A stretch of DNA of 64,000 nt from Bacteroidales bacterium (GTDB taxonomy: Bacteria > Bacteroidota > Bacteroidia > Bacteroidales > ML635J-15): NCBI GenBank assembly GCA_031275085.1, contig JAISPG010000078.1:124001-188000 (forward strand), given 5' to 3'. Position 1 is the stretch's first letter; each line of letters starts with the position of its first letter. The position numbers and the translations under genes are program-made. This document shows, in pieces, positions 29,837 through 40,092 of this stretch. Below the pieces are notes generated by a model. The model did not search any database. It worked only from the letters and a program-made list of their open reading frames with translations, and had not been told where the DNA came from.

Positions 29837-30964
29837 TTAAATTGCTTTTTTCACTTCAGGAGGATTTGGATTTGCATATAATATATTTGGCCAGCTTGCA
29901 TAATTACTGTTTTTTTGTCCTCCGGTATAAACTCCATACCAATCGTAATAATTTTCCTGGCTTAATTCATTTTCATCAATATTTCCGTTACCATTAGAAT
30001 CTCCCCCATGTGCATCATCTTTAAATGATGTGAAATATACTCCTGATCCGTCATGATTGACTAATGCAGAACCTCCGTCTATCAAGTCAAGCATTCCGTC
30101 CTCAAGGAATTTTAAAACAGCTTTATTTGCAAGGGTCAGTTTTATTCCACTATTTATAACTAAATTGTTAGATAAAATAACAAAAGCCACTTCATCTTCC
30201 TGCCATGTAGTATTTTTTGTGATCCTGATACCATCAACAAAGATCCCATTATATTTATTAGTATATCCGTTGTAAGAAAACGAATTGGAATTATTCAGGT
30301 CTTTTTCTGCATTTATCGTCAACGGAAGTTCATTTGAATAAAAAATGTTACCGGTAATTTCAGTATTCTGATAGTTTGAATTAATAGTATGAAGAGCACC
30401 TACACAATTATTTTTGTCAAATTTTCCACCATTGTATGCAAATGTACAATTGTTTATGATAGCGGAAGAATTGGTAGATATATCCAGTGCAGCATTTTGT
30501 TTTAACCCGTCATTTCTACCTCCGTACATAAATTTACAATTTATAAATTCAGATCCCGATGATTCTACTAAAGTAATACTGTTCCAGTCTCCTGCAGCCG
30601 GAGATGTTCCGCCTCCGTCACCATTAGTGTCGCCTCCGTTTCCGTCATCTTTTATTGATGTGAAAACTATTGGACTGCCGGAAGAACCGCGGGCAATAAT
30701 TTTTGCACCATTTATTACCGTCATATTTCCTGCATTGGATGTAAATTTTATTATTGACCCTGCTCCTATAGTCAGAGTATTTTCCACCCGGAAATCATTC
30801 TTTTTTATTACATAGATTTTCCCTCCGGCCCATTGTGTTTCAGATTTAATATCTTCTTCAATATTTACGATTTCATATTCGGATTCCGTTTCTTTAGGAT
30901 CACATGATGTGAAAAAAACTGAAGAAATAACTACGATCAATAATAAACTATAGTACTTTTTCAT
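29837..30964 (-). CDS. Lipoprotein with right-handed beta-helix-like repeats
   Basis: 375 residues, lipobox FFTSC (Cys about 21). From about 55 to 330 the sequence has short beta strands and many Asn, Gly and Ser turns (LTIGAGSIIKFTSNAGNMTVINGAKIIARG, GSEFINCKFMYGG, AIINNCTFAYNGG), the look of a parallel beta-helix. Two acidic Gly/Asn/Asp loops (DDGNGGDTNGDGG and DDAHGGDSNGNGNIDENE) resemble calcium-binding loops and sit at equivalent places in a duplicated unit. Similar proteins in Bacteroidota are surface lipoproteins of unknown function. It shares the terminator with the convergent tRNA pair. Confidence 0.8.
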   Translation of the reverse strand: MKKYYSLLLIVVISSVFFTSCDPKETESEYEIVNIEEDIKSETQWAGGKIYVIKKNDFRVENTLTIGAGSIIKFTSNAGNMTVINGAKIIARGSSGSPIVFTSIKDDGNGGDTNGDGGGTSPAAGDWNSITLVESSGSEFINCKFMYGGRNDGLKQNAALDISTNSSAIINNCTFAYNGGKFDKNNCVGALHTINSNYQNTEITGNIFYSNELPLTINAEKDLNNSNSFSYNGYTNKYNGIFVDGIRITKNTTWQEDEVAFVILSNNLVINSGIKLTLANKAVLKFLEDGMLDLIDGGSALVNHDGSGVYFTSFKDDAHGGDSNGNGNIDENELSQENYYDWYGVYTGGQKNSNYASWPNILYANPNPPEVKKAI

Positions 30965-30998
30965 AATTATTTTAATTTAAAGTTATTATAATAATTGA

Positions 30999-31006
30999 CA
31001 AATATA
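30999..31006 (-). promoter_or_regulatory. -7 element of the beta-helix lipoprotein gene
   Basis: TATATTTG on the minus strand, 34 nt before the ATG, fits TAnnTTTG. No clear -33 box. Confidence 0.45.
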
Positions 31007-31194
31007 ATACCTAAATTTTTAAATTTCATGTATGATTTACTTTTTTAATGACTTTAGAATAAGTTTTCAGAGTTGGATAATTCAAATAATAATTGTTCCT
31101 GCCAATAATATCATATAAATTATAATAATGATTTTTTTATGAAAAAGAATATATTTCTACTGGCAAATTATTATTTTTACATAAAAACAAAAAA

Positions 31195-32469
31195 ATGAAT
31201 GAAGAGTTCCTACATTTTATCTATAAACACAGGCTATGGAAAAATAGTATAAAATTGACATCAGGGAAAAAAATTGAAATAATTGATACGGGCATCCCTA
31301 ATTATAATTCAGGACCTGATTTTTTTAATGCAAAAATTAAAACAGATGACACAATATGGGCAGGTAATGTGGAAATTCATATTAATTCTTCAGATTGGTA
31401 CCGGCACAAACACGATCAGGACCTTTCGTATGATAATGTAATATTACACGTAGTATTCAATCATGATAAAGAGATAAAATATAAAAACGGACAGGATATT
31501 CCCACATGGGAAATGCGATTTGACCATGCATTGTATAATAATTATTCGAAGCTAAAAAATAATGACTCTGATATCCCATGTACAAATTATATAGAACTTA
31601 TTGATAAATCTAAAATCTCTTTATTCCTGGAGAAACTGGCAATTGAAAGATTAAAAGAAAAAACCGAATATATATATGAATTGCTGTCGCAAACTAAAAA
31701 TAACTGGGAACATGTTTTTTATATAATTTTAGCAAGGACTTTCGGATTTGGAACAAATGCTTTACCATTTGAACAAATGGCACGAAATACACCTATTAAC
31801 ATCATAAGAAAATATTCCGGTAATATTTTTGTCATAGAAGCATTATTATTCGGACAGTCCGGACTATTAGACGAAAATGCAGATGATGAATATGCTGCTA
31901 TACTTAAAAAAGAATATGATTTTCTCAGAAAGAAGCATAAATTAAATCCGATTCCTGCAGAAATGTGGAAAAAAGCAAAAATACGTCCGGTAAATTTTCC
32001 TACGGTCAGAATTGCTCAATTTTCACGTTTATTAACAAATTTTCATGATTTATTCTCTGTTGCTACTAATATATCACAGGCAAAAAACCTGAAAAAATAT
32101 TTCGAAACAGAGCCTTCCGAATACTGGAGGTCTCATTATGTATTTGGTAAACATACAGAAAAAGGAACAACAGGTATCGGATCCGGAATGTCAGATATTA
32201 TTATAATAAATACGATTATTCCGTTTATGTTTTGTTTTTTTACAAATTATCATTCTGCGGATCCTCATGAAATAGCTATCAGCTGGCTTAATAATATTAA
32301 ACCGGAAAATAACAAAAATGTACGGGTCTGGAAAAAACTGGGAATAATTCCTGACACTGCTTTTGAGTCTCAGGCATTAATCCAGTTGAAAAATAATTAT
32401 TGTGATATGAAAAAATGTTTAGATTGCAATATCGGTTATGAAATAATGAAGGAAATAAACAAGTTATAA
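31195..32469 (+). CDS. DUF2851 family protein
   Basis: 424 residues, soluble, no signal peptide. The N-terminus (MNEEFLHFIYKHRLW, then GPDFFNAKIKTDDTIWAGNVEIHINSSDWYRHKHDQD and NVILHVVFNHD) is the signature of DUF2851, a family found almost only in Bacteroidota. The GPDFFNAKI and GNVEIH segments resemble the fold of nuclease or restriction-like cores, but no activity has been established. Its stop codon is 50 nt before the type IX secreted protein gene, whose own promoter lies in the gap. Confidence 0.85.
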   Translation: MNEEFLHFIYKHRLWKNSIKLTSGKKIEIIDTGIPNYNSGPDFFNAKIKTDDTIWAGNVEIHINSSDWYRHKHDQDLSYDNVILHVVFNHDKEIKYKNGQDIPTWEMRFDHALYNNYSKLKNNDSDIPCTNYIELIDKSKISLFLEKLAIERLKEKTEYIYELLSQTKNNWEHVFYIILARTFGFGTNALPFEQMARNTPINIIRKYSGNIFVIEALLFGQSGLLDENADDEYAAILKKEYDFLRKKHKLNPIPAEMWKKAKIRPVNFPTVRIAQFSRLLTNFHDLFSVATNISQAKNLKKYFETEPSEYWRSHYVFGKHTEKGTTGIGSGMSDIIIINTIIPFMFCFFTNYHSADPHEIAISWLNNIKPENNKNVRVWKKLGIIPDTAFESQALIQLKNNYCDMKKCLDCNIGYEIMKEINKL

Positions 32470-32506
32470 ATAAGAACATAAATTTCGAAAAAACGTTTTA
32501 ATGATG

Positions 32507-32514
32507 TAAATTTG
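32507..32514 (+). promoter_or_regulatory. -7 element of the type IX secreted protein gene, 5 nt from the start codon
   Basis: TAAATTTG followed by CA; its last base is 5 nt from the ATG, the same distance as in gpsA. This predicts a leaderless or nearly leaderless mRNA. Confidence 0.55.
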
Positions 32515-32519
32515 CAATA

Positions 32520-35117
32520 ATGAAAAAACTTTACATACTGATAATATTAATATTGGTAAGTTTTTGTACTTATGCAACCCATAACCGGGCAGGTGAGATA
32601 ACATATCGTCAGGTTTCGGGGCTAACCTTTGAAATTACGATAGTAACATATACGGCTACAGGACCGGGATATACTGCAGATCGCCCCCAACTTGAAATTT
32701 TATGGGGAGATAATACCAGGAGTGTTCTGAACAGAAGTGAAGAAGTATTTCTACCGGATTATTATAAAAGGAATAAATATATAGGACAACATACATATCC
32801 GGGTCCGGGGATATATACTATTGTTGTTGAAGACCCAAACAGAAATTATGGAGTTTCTAACATTCCTAATTCGGTAAATACGATATTTTCCATTTCTACA
32901 ACAATGTATATCAATCCGAACCTGGGCACGAATAATACTCCTGTTTTAACACGTGCTCCTTTGGATAAGGCTGCCGTAGGACAATTATTCATACATAATC
33001 CAGGAGCTTATGATATGGACGGCGACAGTATTTCGTATAAATTAACCACATGCAGGGCAGATAATGGTGAGCCAATTCAGGGATATAGTTTACCTGCAGC
33101 CAGTGATTCGATATATGTGAATGAAATAACCGGCGACCTTGTTTGGAATACTCCGATGTATGCCGGAGTTTATAATGTTGCAATGCTAATTGAAGAATGG
33201 CGTGGTAATGTTAAAATCGGGGAGATAATCAGAGATATGCAAATTGAAGTCTTTAATTCTAATAATAAAGCACCTGAAATACTTACAGATGATTATTTTT
33301 GTGTAGAAGCAGGTGAAGCTTTTGAACATACATTTCATGCTACAGATATAAATAATGATAATATTAAACTAACAGCTACAGGAGAACCATTTGTTTGGGA
33401 CGGATATGTCGCTCTCTTTTTGCAAACCAGAAATGAGCCGGGTTATGCAGAAGGGAAAATAGCATGGACTCCCGAATGTAAACGAGTTCGCAGTCAGCCA
33501 TATTCTATAAACATAAAAGCAGAAGACAACAGTGAACCTGTAAAACTGGTGCATATGAAAAACATATTTATCCTTGTTGTCGGTCCGGCAGTTAAAGATG
33601 TTACGATAGATGCTACCGCTACAAATATCCTGCTTAACTGGAATCAAAACAGATGTAGTAATGTTAAAGGTTATAACATATACAGAAGGATCTCTCCTTC
33701 CGGATTCGTTCCCGACCATTGCGAAATTGGAGTTCCGGAAGCATATGGTTATACTAAAATCGCATATGTGGACGGAAGAATTAATACCAGCTATGAAGAT
33801 TTTGATGTAGCACAAGGACATGAATATTGCTATCTTATATGCGCTGTTTTTCCCGATGATATGGAAAGTTATGCTTCCGAAGAAGTTTGTATAAGCCTGC
33901 TAAGAGGAATTCCGACGCTAACAAATGTCAGTGTGAATGAAACTCATGAAAACTTGGGTGAAATTTATGTTGCCTGGGCAAAACCTACACAATTGGACAT
34001 TGGTGAGGCTCCGGGACCATATCAATATGTTCTGTATCGTTCCGAAGGATTTTTCGGTGAGAATCTTCAGCAAATACAGATTTTTAATGATTTGAATGAT
34101 ACAACATTTATTGACAGGAATCTTAATACAAAAAATAATGCATATTCATATAAAGTCGAGTTATACAATAATGCAGCAAATAATCGTTTTTTAATAGGTA
34201 CACCTCACATTGCATCATCAGTTTTTCTAAATCTGGATCAGATGGAGAATGCTCTAAAAATAACATTTGAAAAAAACGTACCCTGGGTCAATACCGAATA
34301 TAATGTTTTCCGCTATTTTGAAAGTTCAGATTCTTACGAGTATATCGGAGATGCTAACAATGATGAATATTATATTGATAATGGTCTGATTAACGGAAAA
34401 GAATATTGCTATTATGTAAGATCAGTAGGTTCTTATACCGTAGATGGTTTTATAGACCCGATAATTAATCTTTCACAAATTAACTGTGAAACGGCTATTG
34501 ACACAACCCCACCATGTCCTCCGCAACTTAGCGGATACACTAATTGTGATTCGGTATATAATTTGATCAAATGGACATATAGCACTGAATGCCATAATGA
34601 TATCGAATTATTTAATCTTTATTACACTCCTTTCCTGAATGGAAATTATCAGAATATTTATACTGCCGATGCAGATATTTTTTCATTCACACATTTCCCT
34701 ACGATAGGAATGGCCGGATGCTATTATGTAACTGCTGTAGATTCATTCAGGAATGAAAGCGGAAGATCCAATATTATTTGCCTGGATAATTGTTCATATT
34801 ACAAATTACCGAATATATTTACTCCTAACGGCGACGGAATTAATGATTATTTCCAGCCTATAAAACCATATCATTTTGTTACTGAAGTTGATATGAAAAT
34901 ATTTAACCGCTGGGGACAATTGTTGTTTGAAACGAGAGATCCCGAAATTAACTGGGATGGAACAAATTCCCGTAATGGTAAAGTTGTAAGCGACGGAGTA
35001 TATTTTTACGAGTGTGATGTTTACGAACAACGTTTAACAGGAATAGAAGTCCGTCACTTGCAAGGATTTGTACATGTGACAAATGCAACACAATTTGATA
35101 AACCTCCTGTCGAATGA
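32520..35117 (+). CDS. Secreted protein with gliding-motility-associated C-terminal domain (type IX sorting, type B)
   Basis: 865 residues. A signal peptide (to about 20) is followed by several beta-sandwich domains, including fibronectin-type III-like units (about 360-660) with repeats such as NILLNWNQNRCSNVKGYNIYRR. The last 95 residues (LPNIFTPNGDGINDYFQPI, FNRWGQLLFETRD, GVYFYECDVYE) are the CHU_C/gliding-motility C-terminal domain used by the type IX secretion system. The protein is thus exported to the surface or medium and may be an adhesin. Its stop overlaps the next gene (ATGATGA), so the TPR protein is translationally coupled. Confidence 0.92.
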   Translation: MKKLYILIILILVSFCTYATHNRAGEITYRQVSGLTFEITIVTYTATGPGYTADRPQLEILWGDNTRSVLNRSEEVFLPDYYKRNKYIGQHTYPGPGIYTIVVEDPNRNYGVSNIPNSVNTIFSISTTMYINPNLGTNNTPVLTRAPLDKAAVGQLFIHNPGAYDMDGDSISYKLTTCRADNGEPIQGYSLPAASDSIYVNEITGDLVWNTPMYAGVYNVAMLIEEWRGNVKIGEIIRDMQIEVFNSNNKAPEILTDDYFCVEAGEAFEHTFHATDINNDNIKLTATGEPFVWDGYVALFLQTRNEPGYAEGKIAWTPECKRVRSQPYSINIKAEDNSEPVKLVHMKNIFILVVGPAVKDVTIDATATNILLNWNQNRCSNVKGYNIYRRISPSGFVPDHCEIGVPEAYGYTKIAYVDGRINTSYEDFDVAQGHEYCYLICAVFPDDMESYASEEVCISLLRGIPTLTNVSVNETHENLGEIYVAWAKPTQLDIGEAPGPYQYVLYRSEGFFGENLQQIQIFNDLNDTTFIDRNLNTKNNAYSYKVELYNNAANNRFLIGTPHIASSVFLNLDQMENALKITFEKNVPWVNTEYNVFRYFESSDSYEYIGDANNDEYYIDNGLINGKEYCYYVRSVGSYTVDGFIDPIINLSQINCETAIDTTPPCPPQLSGYTNCDSVYNLIKWTYSTECHNDIELFNLYYTPFLNGNYQNIYTADADIFSFTHFPTIGMAGCYYVTAVDSFRNESGRSNIICLDNCSYYKLPNIFTPNGDGINDYFQPIKPYHFVTEVDMKIFNRWGQLLFETRDPEINWDGTNSRNGKVVSDGVYFYECDVYEQRLTGIEVRHLQGFVHVTNATQFDKPPVE

Positions 35118-36316
35118 TGAAAAGAATTTTCAATATCATATTATTTATTTTGATATGTTCAATAAAAATTCTTGGACAGGATGCAAGTGCTGTATCAAAT
35201 TATTATAAAGCATTGAACTATTATCAGAATAAAAATGACAAATCTGCATTAGAACAACTGGAATCATGTAATGAAGATATAAAATGTATTGAGTTCACAG
35301 GTAAAATATATTTTAAAAATAAAGATTACGTAAAAGCAATAAGTATTTTTAAATCACTACTGGAAAAGGAACCTGCCGAAGCAAGTTTTTATTTATCACT
35401 GATCTTTGCTGATATGGGTTTTGCTGATGAAAGTATATTATGGCTTGAAAAATATTTCGAATACAAAAATCCAAGATTTTATTCCCGGATAATTTCAAAC
35501 AAAGAATTTGATAATATTGCAAAAACATCCGAATGGCGTGAATTCTGGAAAACAGAAAGATATCCTAAAAATTATGAACAGTTTGAAGAAGCTGAGTATA
35601 AAGTAAGATCAGAAAATTATACGGATGCCATAAACATATTGAATAACATACAAGGCTCCTCTTCTGATTATTATAAAAATTATTTGACAGCGTTGTCTTA
35701 TTTTAATCTTGGAAATTATCAGGAAGCAAACAAATTTGTTGATATATCAATTAATGAAAAACAAAAATTCATTGATGCATATAAATTGAAATATAAAATA
35801 TCCATAAATAATAAAGATTATAATAGTGCATATAATTCTGTAAATACTCTTTTAAAAATAGATGAATATGATCCTGTTCATTTGTTGGAAAAGGCTGAGG
35901 TTTTAAATTTGTCATCTAAATTTGAAGAAGCGGAAAAATATATAAATGAATATACAGGTTATTTTCCAGATAATGAGAATGCATTATTATTAAAAGCACA
36001 TATTTTCATAAATAATAAGAAAAATTTTGATGCATTACTGGTATTAAATTCACTTATTGATAAAAACCCGTCTGTAACGGAATATTTTCTGCTCAGGGCA
36101 GATATAAACTATAATTTCAAATCTTGGGATATCGCAAAAAAAGATTATTCAATGGCTTTGGATATCAATCCGGATCAACCGGAGGCATATTTTAAATTAG
36201 GAATGTGTTATTATAATCAGGGAGCTATGAAAAAAGCATGCTACAACTGGAATAAAGCCGCTCAAATGAAGCATCGTGAAGCAACCAGAATGTTATATGA
36301 TTATTGCGGATATTAA
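35114..36316 (+). CDS. Exported TPR-repeat protein
   Basis: 400 residues. The N-terminus is a signal peptide (to about 22, KILGQDA), and the rest consists of tetratricopeptide repeats: early units around 30-110 (YVKAISIFKSLLEKEP), then from 165 to 390, ending in canonical AYFKLGMCYYNQGAMKKACYNWNKAAQ. TPR arrays mediate protein-protein contacts. The start codon overlaps the stop of the type IX secreted protein by 4 nt, so it may act in assembly or sorting of that protein, which is inference from position only. Confidence 0.87.
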   Translation: MMKRIFNIILFILICSIKILGQDASAVSNYYKALNYYQNKNDKSALEQLESCNEDIKCIEFTGKIYFKNKDYVKAISIFKSLLEKEPAEASFYLSLIFADMGFADESILWLEKYFEYKNPRFYSRIISNKEFDNIAKTSEWREFWKTERYPKNYEQFEEAEYKVRSENYTDAINILNNIQGSSSDYYKNYLTALSYFNLGNYQEANKFVDISINEKQKFIDAYKLKYKISINNKDYNSAYNSVNTLLKIDEYDPVHLLEKAEVLNLSSKFEEAEKYINEYTGYFPDNENALLLKAHIFINNKKNFDALLVLNSLIDKNPSVTEYFLLRADINYNFKSWDIAKKDYSMALDINPDQPEAYFKLGMCYYNQGAMKKACYNWNKAAQMKHREATRMLYDYCGY

Positions 36317-36418
36317 TAATAAAAATATTTTGCCGGCTAACAATTTGTCTTAAAATTTGTTATTTAGTTTAGTAGAATAACCTAATTATTAAAATTTTTA
36401 ATTAATAAAATCAATATC

Positions 36419-36757
36419 ATGAAAAAATTATGGATTATATTTCCGGCTTTAGCTTTAACGCTTACTTTCAATCAGTTGAGCGCACAAAATGATCCTGGCA
36501 AAGCAACCAGGAATAATGCACAAAAGGAAATCAAACGTGAAGGAGAAGTCCAGAAGTCCCGCAATGAAAAAATGGAAAAAGAAGAAAATAAGGACTTAAA
36601 AAAATCGCAGAAAAGCAGAAAGAAATCCGAAAAGCATAATAATAAAATCAATAAAAAGAATCAACGGGAGTGGGACAGGGATGAGAGAAAAGCACTGAAT
36701 TCCTCTAATGCAGATATCAGAAAAAAAGACAAATTAATTATAGCAAACAAAGAATAG
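36419..36757 (+). CDS. Small exported Lys/Glu-rich protein
   Basis: 112 residues. A clear signal peptide (MKKLWIIFPALALTLTFNQLSAQ) precedes a very hydrophilic mature part of about 90 residues, roughly a third Lys with many Glu and Asn (KSQKSRKKSEKHNNKINKKNQ). It is probably extended or helical. It resembles small secreted basic proteins common in Bacteroidota that have no assigned function. It is followed 6 nt later by the stop codon of the convergent PPC-like gene. Confidence 0.65.
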   Translation: MKKLWIIFPALALTLTFNQLSAQNDPGKATRNNAQKEIKREGEVQKSRNEKMEKEENKDLKKSQKSRKKSEKHNNKINKKNQREWDRDERKALNSSNADIRKKDKLIIANKE

Positions 36758-36763
36758 ATTTCT

Positions 36764-37180
36764 TTATTCGAGTGATATCTCAAAAGAATAATTACCATAT
36801 CCCAAATCTGATTTATTCCGGTAGATTCTTACATAATAAGTTCCGGCAGGAAGGTAATCTACGGTAATCTTACAATCTCCTGTGTTGTCGTTGCCGTACA
36901 GGAAATTTCTTTCACTCTCCCCGCACCCATGCCATATTTCCAATTCGGGCTTAAAATCCGAATTACATGCAGAAAAAACTACATCATATGTATCATCCGT
37001 AATAGTTATATAATACCAATATACAGCTTCAGGAGAAAGATTTCCTGAATGTGGACTGTCATTTATCCGGCCATAGTTTACTGACATTGAACAATAATCC
37101 TCAATATCGGATCGCTGACAAAAAACAGTACTGCCAAATAATAGTATAATACCGGTAATAAATAAAAATTTAGTTCTCAT
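36764..37180 (-). CDS. Secreted protein with PPC-like beta domain
   Basis: 138 residues. A signal peptide ends near FCQRS (about 22). Residues 45-138 (YYITITDDTYDVVFSACNSDFKPELEIWHGCG, then DYLPAGTYYVRIYRNKSDLGYGNYSFEISL) show the pattern of bacterial pre-peptidase C-terminal (PPC) domains, beta-sandwiches usually attached to secreted proteases. Here it stands alone with no catalytic domain and no sorting tail. It may be a small binding protein. Confidence 0.72.
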   Translation of the reverse strand: MRTKFLFITGIILLFGSTVFCQRSDIEDYCSMSVNYGRINDSPHSGNLSPEAVYWYYITITDDTYDVVFSACNSDFKPELEIWHGCGESERNFLYGNDNTGDCKITVDYLPAGTYYVRIYRNKSDLGYGNYSFEISLE

Positions 37181-37352
37181 TTTTTAATGTTTGGATTGTT
37201 TTTTTATAAACAGTATGAGATTTCGAATGTTCATGAAACTGAATTTTTACTTCTCAATTTACATTATAAAATAATTTATTATTGATATAAAATTACGAAA
37301 ACCTCTATGTAAAAACATAACAATAAATTCGATATAGGTTTTGATTATTTTC

Positions 37353-37360
37353 TACCTTTG
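37353..37360 (+). promoter_or_regulatory. -7 element upstream of the GT-C membrane protein gene
   Basis: TACCTTTG matches the consensus and is 22 nt before the ATG. Confidence 0.5.
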
Positions 37361-37382
37361 CCTGTGACAAATTTATGCAAAA

Positions 37383-39104
37383 ATGAATATAAGTAAAAAA
37401 TTAATAAATACATTTCTGATTACAGGATTAGTAATATTATTGACCATTTTTTTCAGTCGAACAGGGTATATTCGTAACGAAGGGTTCAATCCTACAGACG
37501 AAGGTGTTGTTATCGCCCAATCCTGGAGGGTCATTAATGGTGAAATTCCACATAAAGACTTTATTTCAATACGTCCGGCAGGCAGTGGAATTTTTCACAC
37601 GATTGATTTTATTTTTCCGGGTTCACTTGTGGAAAACTCACGTTGGATCGTATTGTTTCAGTATTTTGTAATTGCTTTATGCGTATCATTATTATTTTAC
37701 AGGGAAATAAACAAAAAATATAATATTTATGGATCTCCCGTCATACTAGTTTCCATGATAATTGCCGGATTTACACTAACAGTGTTGAATTATAATTTAT
37801 TTCCATGGACTACTGTTGATGCATTGTTTTGGACATCCATAGCCTTGCCGTTGATCTTTTCTGATAAGAATAAACTGAAAAATTATATAGGATTAATATT
37901 ATTAGCATTTGCCGCTTTGTCACGTCAGACATTTTTACTTATATCACTATTAGGGAATTGTTATATTATTTATCAATATCGTAAGGAATTTATTAAGTCC
38001 ATCCCTGTAATTTTGATCGGATTACTACCGTATATCGGTTATTTCCTGATGCTGTTTATAAATAACGGGTTGTCGGATTTTATCATCCAGATGTCAGGAA
38101 GATCTGAATTTTTCAGAACAGCAATCCTTAAATTCGGAAGCAGTTTTTTTAAAGGATATGCAGCACCGTTCAATTTTGTAATAATATTTATATCTGTTTT
38201 GCTGATCATCAGGAAAAAACACAATTTTATCGAAATGTTTGTTAACAAAGGTTTACATGCAGTAGTTTCGATAATATATATAATTCTTGCCGTGATAATG
38301 ATTGTCCGCCATTTTCTTGCTGCCGAATTTAATGCTTATGGTATGCCTTTTGAAATATTTTTTATATTGTTGACATTTATATTTTTCCATTATTCTGTCT
38401 ACCCCTTTAATAGCAGAATAAGAACAATTGCAATATCAATACTTCTAATATCATGGGTTTCGGCAATTTCACTCGGGGCAAACACTCCTGTTTTCTCTGT
38501 TGGTTTAATGTTTATCACTTTAGTTTCGCTTGTAGCAGATATTTTATTGGAATATCCTTTCGAAAAAATTAAAATTATTGAAAATAAATATATCATATTA
38601 ATAATTTCAGTAGGATTATTTATTGTTGGATATTTTGGACAACAAAATAATAATTACAGAGATAACAAACCGGAAAAACTTGTATATGGTTTAAATTATG
38701 CAAGTCCCGAATTCGGAAAAATAAAAACAAATCATTCCATGGTGGCTTATTATAGTGATCTTAAAGATATTTACAGTTTTTTGGATAATGCTGAAAATAA
38801 TACTGTGGTTTTTCCATGTAATGCAATTTTTTATCCTGTGATGAAAACAAAAAATCCTATGAGCCTGGACTGGTTGAATCCTTATGAATATACAGGTCAG
38901 GAAGAGCGGATAAAAAAAGACTTACTTTCAGTCATATACGAAAAAGATGTTTATTTTATTGTTGATAAAATAGATGTAAGAATAATTAACAATAAAATTA
39001 AACCTATGGTATATAATACTGATATTGTGTATGATATAATAAGAGAAAATTGTAAAAAAATTGAAATGGATTCTGATTTTTTTGAAATATACAAGAGTTT
39101 CTGA
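37383..39104 (+). CDS. GT-C (ArnT/PMT-like) polytopic membrane glycosyltransferase, putative
   Basis: 573 residues with about eleven membrane helices. The first periplasmic loop has the acidic pair expected of GT-C enzymes (NPTDEGVVIAQSWRVINGEIPHKDF, about 35-60), followed by IRPAGSGIFHTIDF. The rest alternates hydrophobic helices, then a soluble C-terminal part of about 120 residues. GT-C enzymes use polyprenyl-phosphate sugars to decorate lipids or proteins outside the cytoplasm. The donor and acceptor are unknown. It meets the radical SAM gene tail-to-tail with a 2-nt gap. Confidence 0.7.
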   Translation: MNISKKLINTFLITGLVILLTIFFSRTGYIRNEGFNPTDEGVVIAQSWRVINGEIPHKDFISIRPAGSGIFHTIDFIFPGSLVENSRWIVLFQYFVIALCVSLLFYREINKKYNIYGSPVILVSMIIAGFTLTVLNYNLFPWTTVDALFWTSIALPLIFSDKNKLKNYIGLILLAFAALSRQTFLLISLLGNCYIIYQYRKEFIKSIPVILIGLLPYIGYFLMLFINNGLSDFIIQMSGRSEFFRTAILKFGSSFFKGYAAPFNFVIIFISVLLIIRKKHNFIEMFVNKGLHAVVSIIYIILAVIMIVRHFLAAEFNAYGMPFEIFFILLTFIFFHYSVYPFNSRIRTIAISILLISWVSAISLGANTPVFSVGLMFITLVSLVADILLEYPFEKIKIIENKYIILIISVGLFIVGYFGQQNNNYRDNKPEKLVYGLNYASPEFGKIKTNHSMVAYYSDLKDIYSFLDNAENNTVVFPCNAIFYPVMKTKNPMSLDWLNPYEYTGQEERIKKDLLSVIYEKDVYFIVDKIDVRIINNKIKPMVYNTDIVYDIIRENCKKIEMDSDFFEIYKSF

Positions 39105-39106
39105 TT

Positions 39107-39991
39107 TTAAAATAAACTTAGCTGCCGGTTTTGGTTTTCGGGTTTATAAAAATTCATTCTTGTATCTATACCAAGTTTATCTGTCAATTCTGTAAATATT
39201 CTTTGTAAACGATAATATTCGGGACTGTTGCAGATATAATTTTCTCCGAATTTATTAACATATTTTTCTTTCATTTCCGGGAAATAATTGTCTATTGATT
39301 TATAAAAAAAATCTCTTGAACCCTTTCTTAAAGTAAGTCCGAACATTGGTATAATATAAGATGCTCCGCAGTCTTTTGCTTTTTTTATGATATTTTCAAG
39401 GTTTTCAATATCGTCGTTGATATAAGGTAGTAGCGGCATTAATGTAATTCCCGTATAAATTCCGTTTGAAGCCAATTGTTCTATCGCTTTAAATCTTGCA
39501 GACGAAAGAGGAGCCAATGGTTCTATTTTTGCGGAAAGCTTATCGTCAAAAGTTGTTATTGTAATACTTCCTGCAGCGTAAGTTTTGGCGATTTCCTGTA
39601 ATACATCCAGATCTCTGGTTATAAGATCACTTTTTGTAATAACATGAACAGGAAATTTCTCCGATGCAATTATTTTCATTGCATTACGTGTGATCTCCAG
39701 GTCTTTTTCTACAGGCATATACGGATCATTCATAGATCCTGTCCCGATTGTCCCTTTGTTTTTACGTTTTAGTTTTAATTCTCTGGTTAACAGATCCAGA
39801 GCATTTTGCTTCACGGATATTTGTGAAATATCTCCTACCCCATAACAATCGCTTCTTGTATCACAATATATACAACCATGCTGGCACCCGCGATATAAAT
39901 TCATATTGTATGTTATACCAAAAAAAGCATCTGTCTGGCGCAATTTCGACAAAATTGATTTTGCCTGTATATATTTTATATCTTTATTCAT
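39107..39991 (-). CDS. SPL-family radical SAM protein
   Basis: 294 residues. The cluster-binding motif is CQHGCIYCDTRSDC in NLYRGCQHGCIYC (about 30-43), and GTGSMNDPYMPVEKDLEITRNAM is typical of the spore-photoproduct-lyase-like family. Later segments ITITTFDDKLSAKIEPLAPLSSARF and ITLMPLLPYINDD match the same group. The family is common in bacteria that do not sporulate, and its reaction is not established there. It is a single gene with its own -7 element. Confidence 0.85.
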   Translation of the reverse strand: MNKDIKYIQAKSILSKLRQTDAFFGITYNMNLYRGCQHGCIYCDTRSDCYGVGDISQISVKQNALDLLTRELKLKRKNKGTIGTGSMNDPYMPVEKDLEITRNAMKIIASEKFPVHVITKSDLITRDLDVLQEIAKTYAAGSITITTFDDKLSAKIEPLAPLSSARFKAIEQLASNGIYTGITLMPLLPYINDDIENLENIIKKAKDCGASYIIPMFGLTLRKGSRDFFYKSIDNYFPEMKEKYVNKFGENYICNSPEYYRLQRIFTELTDKLGIDTRMNFYKPENQNRQLSLF

Positions 39992-40006
39992 TTCGGTAAA
40001 CTAAAA

Positions 40007-40014
40007 CAAAATTA
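40007..40014 (-). promoter_or_regulatory. -7 element of the radical SAM gene
   Basis: TAATTTTG on the minus strand, 15 nt before the ATG. Confidence 0.5.
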
Positions 40015-40066
40015 TATGAATAGTACTAACGTTTACTAAATATTATAAAATATTTATTTAAAGAAT

Positions 40067-40074
40067 TATTTTTG
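40067..40074 (+). promoter_or_regulatory. -7 element of the metallophosphoesterase gene
   Basis: TATTTTTG, 18 nt before the ATG at 40093. Its final TTG is in frame with the gene and could be taken for a start codon, but it belongs to the promoter. Confidence 0.55.
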
Positions 40075-40092
40075 TGCATTAAAAACAAGTTT

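Noticed and set aside
40072-40092. TTG start seven codons upstream of the metallophosphoesterase ATG
   Set aside because: It is the last three bases of a TATTTTTG promoter element; the ATG at 40093 starts the first membrane helix.
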